35,415 nt of DNA from positions 1 to 35,415 of the forward strand of contig CAMJPH010000018.1 in assembly GCA_946407715.1 (NCBI GenBank). The letters run 5' to 3'. The position numbers and the translations under genes were made by a program. The notes under the pieces are model-generated. The model ran no database searches. It saw only the letters and a list, made by a program, of their open reading frames with translations, and was not told the DNA's origin. The stretch is from an uncultured Bacteroidales bacterium (lineage in GTDB: Bacteria; Bacteroidota; Bacteroidia; Bacteroidales; WCHB1-69). This document shows, piece by piece, positions 32,331-35,415 of the stretch. Each line of letters begins with the position of its first letter. Position 1 is the first letter of the stretch.

Positions 32331-32765
32331 CTATTTCACAGGATACGGTATCACAATGTCGTCGCAGTACTCGCAGCGGTAGGAGCGTTTCTCCTTATCG
32401 ACGAGGTGGAAGACGTGCGGGAAATAGTGTTCCACGGAGGTGACGCAGCGCGGGTTCTTGCAGCGTATGATGTTCTCCACGCGGTCAGGCACTTCTAACT
32501 TCACCTTCTTGATGGTTTTCCCGTCCTCGATGATGTTTACTGTGGCGTTCGGGTCGATAAGCCCCAAAAAGTCGTAGTTGATATCGATGACATTGTTGAT
32601 TTTGATAATGTCTTTTTTGCCCATCTTTTGGCTGTAAGCGTTGCAGATGAGCGCGACATTATAATCGGCCGCGTCAAGGTTCAGATAATTGAACACTTGG
32701 ATGCCATATCCGGCGGTAATGTGGTCGATGACAATACCTTTTTCTATACTGGTGATTTCTAACAT
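32331..32765 (-). CDS. pyrI: Aspartate carbamoyltransferase regulatory subunit
   Basis: A 144-aa PyrI. It has the N-terminal allosteric nucleotide-binding domain (GIVIDHITAGYGIQVFNYL) and the C-terminal zinc domain with Cys102, Cys107, Cys131 and Cys134, the same C-x4-C...C-x2-C spacing as E. coli PyrI. It assembles with PyrB into the ATP/CTP-regulated dodecamer. It is transcribed behind pyrB, but the 132-nt gap between them is filled with heptamer arrays and is unusually long for a pyrBI pair. Confidence 0.96.
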   Translation of the reverse strand: MLEITSIEKGIVIDHITAGYGIQVFNYLNLDAADYNVALICNAYSQKMGKKDIIKINNVIDINYDFLGLIDPNATVNIIEDGKTIKKVKLEVPDRVENIIRCKNPRCVTSVEHYFPHVFHLVDKEKRSYRCEYCDDIVIPYPVK

Positions 32766-32803
32766 GATGCTTCTTATTTATGATGATGTTTTCTTACTGT
32801 TTT

Positions 32804-32845
32804 GACTTGAGACTTGGGACTTGAGACTTGGGACTTTAGATTTGA
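32804..32845. repeat. Heptamer tandem array GACTTGR, six units
   Basis: Units GACTTGA, GACTTGG, GACTTGA, GACTTGG, GACTTTA and GATTTGA. The array is in the pyrB-pyrI gap and is roughly the inverted complement of the second array at 32866-32900. Confidence 0.88.
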
Positions 32846-32865
32846 GAGTTTTTATCATAAATCAT

Positions 32866-32900
32866 AAGTCTTAAGTCCTCAGTCCTCAGTCTTACGTCTA
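32866..32900. repeat. Second heptamer array in the pyrB-pyrI gap, five units
   Basis: Units AAGTCTT, AAGTCCT, CAGTCCT, CAGTCTT and ACGTCTA. On the minus strand the last unit begins with TAG, which is the stop codon of pyrB (32898-32900). Because its units are complementary in pattern to GACTTGR, the transcript could fold into a long imperfect hairpin with the array at 32804-32845. Confidence 0.85.
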
Positions 32901-33821
32901 ATATATCCCTAAAAGTTTCAAAATTAACGCCATACGTACATACATGCCGTTCTTGGCCTGCTGGAAGTATTGCGCTCTTGGGTCGTCATCGACTTCGGTG
33001 CTGATTTCGTTGACGCGGGGCAGCGGGTGCAGGATGTAGGTGTCGGGGCGGGCGTAGGACATTTTCTCCTTGTCAAGGATGAAACGGTCTTTCAAGCGGA
33101 TATAGTCCTCTTCGTTGAAGAAGCGTTCACGCTGTACACGGGTCATGTAGAGGAAGTCGAGCTGTCCCATATAAGGTTCCATCTGATCGACCTCTTGGAA
33201 TGGGATGCCTTTCTTGCGGACGACCTCTTCGCGGATATATTCCGGAACTCTCAGCTCCTCAGGGGAGATGAAGATGAAGCGGACACCCTCGTAGTTGCTG
33301 AGGAATTTGACGAGGGAGTGGACCGTGCGGCCGAATTTAAGGTCACCGCAGAAGCCGTAAGTTTTGTTCTCCACGTTGCCGCGCAGACGCTCGATGGTGA
33401 GGATGTCGGTGAGGGTTTGCGTGGGGTGCTGGTGGCCGCCGTCGCCGGCGTTGATGAGCGGCATGTGGATGTAGTGGCTGGCCAGACGCGGGGCACCCTC
33501 CTTGGGATGGCGCATGGCCGCGATGTCGGCGTAGCACTCCACAGTGCGCAGCGTGTCGGCAATGCTTTCACCCTTCGCTGTGGAAGAGGAAGCGGCCTCG
33601 GAGAATCCGATCACTTGGCCGCCCAAGCGCAGCATGGCCGTCTCGAAACTGAGGCGCGTGCGCGTGCTCGGCTCATAAAAAAGAGTTGCCAGGATCTTGC
33701 CTTCGCAACTCTTGCTGTACTTCGCCGGATCGGCGATAATCTGGTGACCCAAATCAAAAATTTCGCGGAACTCCTCCCGCGTGAAATCGGACGGGTCGAT
33801 CAAACTTCTGTTTTTTAACAT
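32898..33821 (-). CDS. pyrB: Aspartate carbamoyltransferase catalytic subunit
   Basis: A 307-aa PyrB, which makes carbamoyl-aspartate in pyrimidine synthesis. The carbamoyl-phosphate loop is [13 protein letters not shown] (48-60, with S-T-R-T-R at 52-56). The 80s-type loop is SSSTAKGES (78-86, Lys83). His132 is in [12 protein letters not shown]. The aspartate-site HPLPR motif is near residue 265. The ATG is preceded by a strong Shine-Dalgarno sequence, which is rare in this window. Its stop codon TAG lies in the heptamer array at 32866-32900. PyrI is downstream. No PyrR-type attenuator is evident in the leader. Confidence 0.97.
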   Translation of the reverse strand: MLKNRSLIDPSDFTREEFREIFDLGHQIIADPAKYSKSCEGKILATLFYEPSTRTRLSFETAMLRLGGQVIGFSEAASSSTAKGESIADTLRTVECYADIAAMRHPKEGAPRLASHYIHMPLINAGDGGHQHPTQTLTDILTIERLRGNVENKTYGFCGDLKFGRTVHSLVKFLSNYEGVRFIFISPEELRVPEYIREEVVRKKGIPFQEVDQMEPYMGQLDFLYMTRVQRERFFNEEDYIRLKDRFILDKEKMSYARPDTYILHPLPRVNEISTEVDDDPRAQYFQQAKNGMYVRMALILKLLGIY

Positions 33822-33826
33822 AATAA

Positions 33827-33833
33827 ACCTCCT
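33827..33833 (-). promoter_or_regulatory. Strong Shine-Dalgarno sequence of pyrB
   Basis: The minus strand reads AGGAGGT with 5 nt to the pyrB ATG. Most genes here lack such a site, as is usual in Bacteroidota, so pyrB may be translated with unusual efficiency or under leader control. Confidence 0.7.
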
Positions 33834-33911
33834 ATATTTTTAATTATAAACAACTTCCATATTTCATTGAGGCTTTTTCCACCCCTTAATTTATCAAAAC
33901 TAAAACCAATG

Positions 33912-33919
33912 CAAAAATA
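33912..33919 (-). promoter_or_regulatory. Predicted -7 promoter element of pyrBI
   Basis: The minus strand reads TATTTTTG, matching TAnnTTTG, with a leader of about 85 nt to the pyrB ATG. Confidence 0.62.
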
Positions 33920-33978
33920 GTATTTTTTTAGGATTAGAATAGTCTCGTGAAAAAAATATGATAATTCTAAGTCATGTT

Positions 33979-34008
33979 ATAGTCATAGTCATAGTCATAG
34001 TCATAGTT
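33979..34008. repeat. Hexamer tandem array ATAGTC, five units
   Basis: Four perfect ATAGTC units and one ATAGTT. The array is between the divergent pyrB and iron-sulfur protein genes, 49 bp before the latter's -7 element. Confidence 0.9.
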
Positions 34009-34056
34009 AATAGCAACAGGCATTGAAAAACCAAAAGCTAATAGCTAAAAAAATCG

Positions 34057-34064
34057 TATCTTCG
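34057..34064 (+). promoter_or_regulatory. Predicted -7 promoter element of the iron-sulfur protein gene
   Basis: TATCTTCG differs from TAnnTTTG at one position. It lies 19 bp before the ATG, giving a very short leader. Confidence 0.5.
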
Positions 34065-34082
34065 CGGCCAAAATAAATAGGT

Positions 34083-35378
34083 ATGAAAGACATTTCCTCA
34101 GAAAGCATCCAAAAGGCCGTCAATATTTTGACCAAACATACGGACAGTAAGCTGCTTACGCATCTTAATGCCTGCGCTCACTGCGGGTTGTGCGAGACCA
34201 GCTGCCTCTTTTTCAAGACATTCAAGGAGGCGAAATACATTCCCGGCAAGAAGGTCGATATGGTGTCGTCTATTTATCGTCGCTATTGTACTTTCTTGGG
34301 CAAGACTGCGCCTAAATTGGCGAATGCCAAGGAGTTAACAGGGGATTACATCGCTGAGATGGTGGATTCGCTGTACGGTGCGTGTACGATGTGCGGGCGT
34401 TGCGTGAAGCACTGTTCCATCGGGGTTGACATCCCGTTTGTGGTGCGTACGGGTCGCCGGATGTTGGCCACCATGGGATGTGTGCCTGAAACGCTGCAGG
34501 CCACGGTTGATGCGGCGTTGAAGACCAAAAACAACATGGCCATCCCGAAAGAGGATTTTGTGGACACCATCGACTGGATGCAAGAGGAATTGCAGGACGA
34601 ATTGGAGACCGAGGAGACGCTGATCCCGCTGAACAAGGAGAATGCGGAGATTCTCTACACGCTGAATCCACGCGAACCGAAATTCTTCCCGCTTTCCATC
34701 GCGGCAGCTGCTAAAATTTTCCATGTTGCCGGTGCCGACTGGACACTCTCCGATGAAATGTACGATGTGACCAACTACGGTTATTTTTCTGGCAACGATG
34801 CACATGCCAAGCAAATCGCGCAGCACATGTACGATGAGATGGCGAAATTGAAATGCAGGACATTAGTGTTGGGCGAGTGCGGTCATGGCACGCGCGCACT
34901 CCGTTGGGAAGCCCCCAACTATATGGGTCAACATCCTGATTTCAAGATGATTTCCTTGGTGGAGTTAATTGAGGAATATATCCGTTCAGGTAAAATAAAA
35001 CTGGACAAGTCATTGAACAACAAGAAATACACGATTCATGATCCATGCAATATCGTACGTAATGGAGGATTGTTCAATTCGTTGCGTTATGTGGTGAAAC
35101 AGGCGGTGCCGGAGCTGATCGAGATGGATCCTTACGGCAGTGACAATTTTTGCTGCGGCGGTGGCGGCGGTATGTTGGCCATGAGCGAATACAACGAACG
35201 TCGCCTGAAGATCGGAAAGATTAAGGCCGACCAGATCAAGGCAACGGGCGCGGATGTGGTGATTACCCCGTGCCACAACTGTGCCGACCAGCTTACACAA
35301 ATCAACCACGAATATAAGCTCGGAGTGGAGATTAAATCCGTGGCTGAGGTGGTGGCCGATGCGATAGTTCTAATGTGA
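34083..35378 (+). CDS. DsrK/HdrD-like iron-sulfur protein with CCG motifs
   Basis: A 431-aa cytoplasmic protein. Two 4Fe-4S motifs of the C-x2-C-x2-C-x3-C type are present: Cys31/34/37/41 (CAHCGLCETSC) and Cys101/104/107/111 (CTMCGRCVKHC). The C-terminal half has a GECGHGTRALRW motif (Cys266, as in DsrK) and a full cysteine-rich CCG motif: Cys322, Cys357-Cys358 and Cys397-x2-Cys400, the pattern that holds a noncubane 4Fe-4S cluster in heterodisulfide-reductase-type proteins. Such subunits pass electrons from a membrane quinone or cytochrome partner to a disulfide or similar acceptor. The window ends 37 nt after the stop codon, so the expected membrane partner would be just downstream. The electron acceptor cannot be told from sequence. 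Confidence 0.88.
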   Translation: MKDISSESIQKAVNILTKHTDSKLLTHLNACAHCGLCETSCLFFKTFKEAKYIPGKKVDMVSSIYRRYCTFLGKTAPKLANAKELTGDYIAEMVDSLYGACTMCGRCVKHCSIGVDIPFVVRTGRRMLATMGCVPETLQATVDAALKTKNNMAIPKEDFVDTIDWMQEELQDELETEETLIPLNKENAEILYTLNPREPKFFPLSIAAAAKIFHVAGADWTLSDEMYDVTNYGYFSGNDAHAKQIAQHMYDEMAKLKCRTLVLGECGHGTRALRWEAPNYMGQHPDFKMISLVELIEEYIRSGKIKLDKSLNNKKYTIHDPCNIVRNGGLFNSLRYVVKQAVPELIEMDPYGSDNFCCGGGGGMLAMSEYNERRLKIGKIKADQIKATGADVVITPCHNCADQLTQINHEYKLGVEIKSVAEVVADAIVLM

Positions 35379-35415
35379 CACAGAATCCAGCCGTTTGTTT
35401 TGTTGGAGCTTTGAA

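Noticed and set aside
32970..33818. 282-aa open frame antisense to pyrB
   Set aside because: It mirrors the pyrB coding sequence, which carries all catalytic motifs. No independent signal supports it.

Overview
The window looks like a chromosomal segment of a Bacteroidales-type bacterium (phylum Bacteroidota). Most gene starts are preceded by the Bacteroidota -7 promoter element TAnnTTTG, and few have a Shine-Dalgarno sequence. Several proteins carry type IX secretion (T9SS) C-terminal sorting domains, and there are TonB-dependent/PorV-type outer membrane proteins, a GSCFA-domain protein and a linked pyrB-pyrI pair. I saw no tRNA, rRNA, CRISPR array or intact insertion sequence.

Layout. 1-2.6 kb: a WYL-domain regulator (minus) divergent from the RNA ligase gene rtcB (plus), with a perfect 10-bp inverted repeat between the two promoters. 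2.7-3.7 kb: smpB and a MerR-type regulator. 3.7-10.4 kb: a membrane-anchored LytTR regulator (minus) divergent from an operon of a Cys-rich lipoprotein, a small T9SS-type secreted protein and a 1277-aa T9SS subtilase. The spacer between them holds repeats phased at 11/22 bp. The block is AT-rich up to about 8.26 kb and then changes composition abruptly inside the subtilase gene. 10.5-16.0 kb: a TPR protein, a predicted beta-barrel protein and a lipoprotein resembling a Rieske fold without cluster ligands. 16.2-26.0 kb: a three-gene operon of a TonB-dependent receptor, a 1581-aa surface protein with an unusual C-terminus, and a PorV/PorQ-family protein. 26.1-31.1 kb: greA, a HIT hydrolase, a P-loop kinase-like protein, a UvrD/PcrA helicase and a GSCFA protein. 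31.1-33.8 kb (minus): purN downstream of a Cys/Gly-rich lipoprotein gene, then pyrI and pyrB. 34.1-35.4 kb: a DsrK/HdrD-like iron-sulfur protein that probably opens an operon running out of the window.

Two families of small repeats run through the window. One is a palindrome of about 28-30 bp with conserved outer arms (GTAGAGACG...CGTCTCTAC) and a variable but still palindromic core. Five copies are present. One supplies the stop codons of two convergent genes and another is translated inside a T9SS sorting domain. The other family is intergenic arrays of 6- or 7-bp units (TAAGTY, ACTRTTC, TAGCAGT, GACTTGR, ATAGTC). Two of these arrays also contain the stop codon of the upstream gene.

The most novel candidates are the two repeat families, the LytTR-controlled surface-protease locus with its phased spacer repeats, the TonB receptor/surface protein/PorV-like operon, the WYL-rtcB divergon, and a 97-nt inverted-repeat-bounded noncoding element upstream of the helicase gene.
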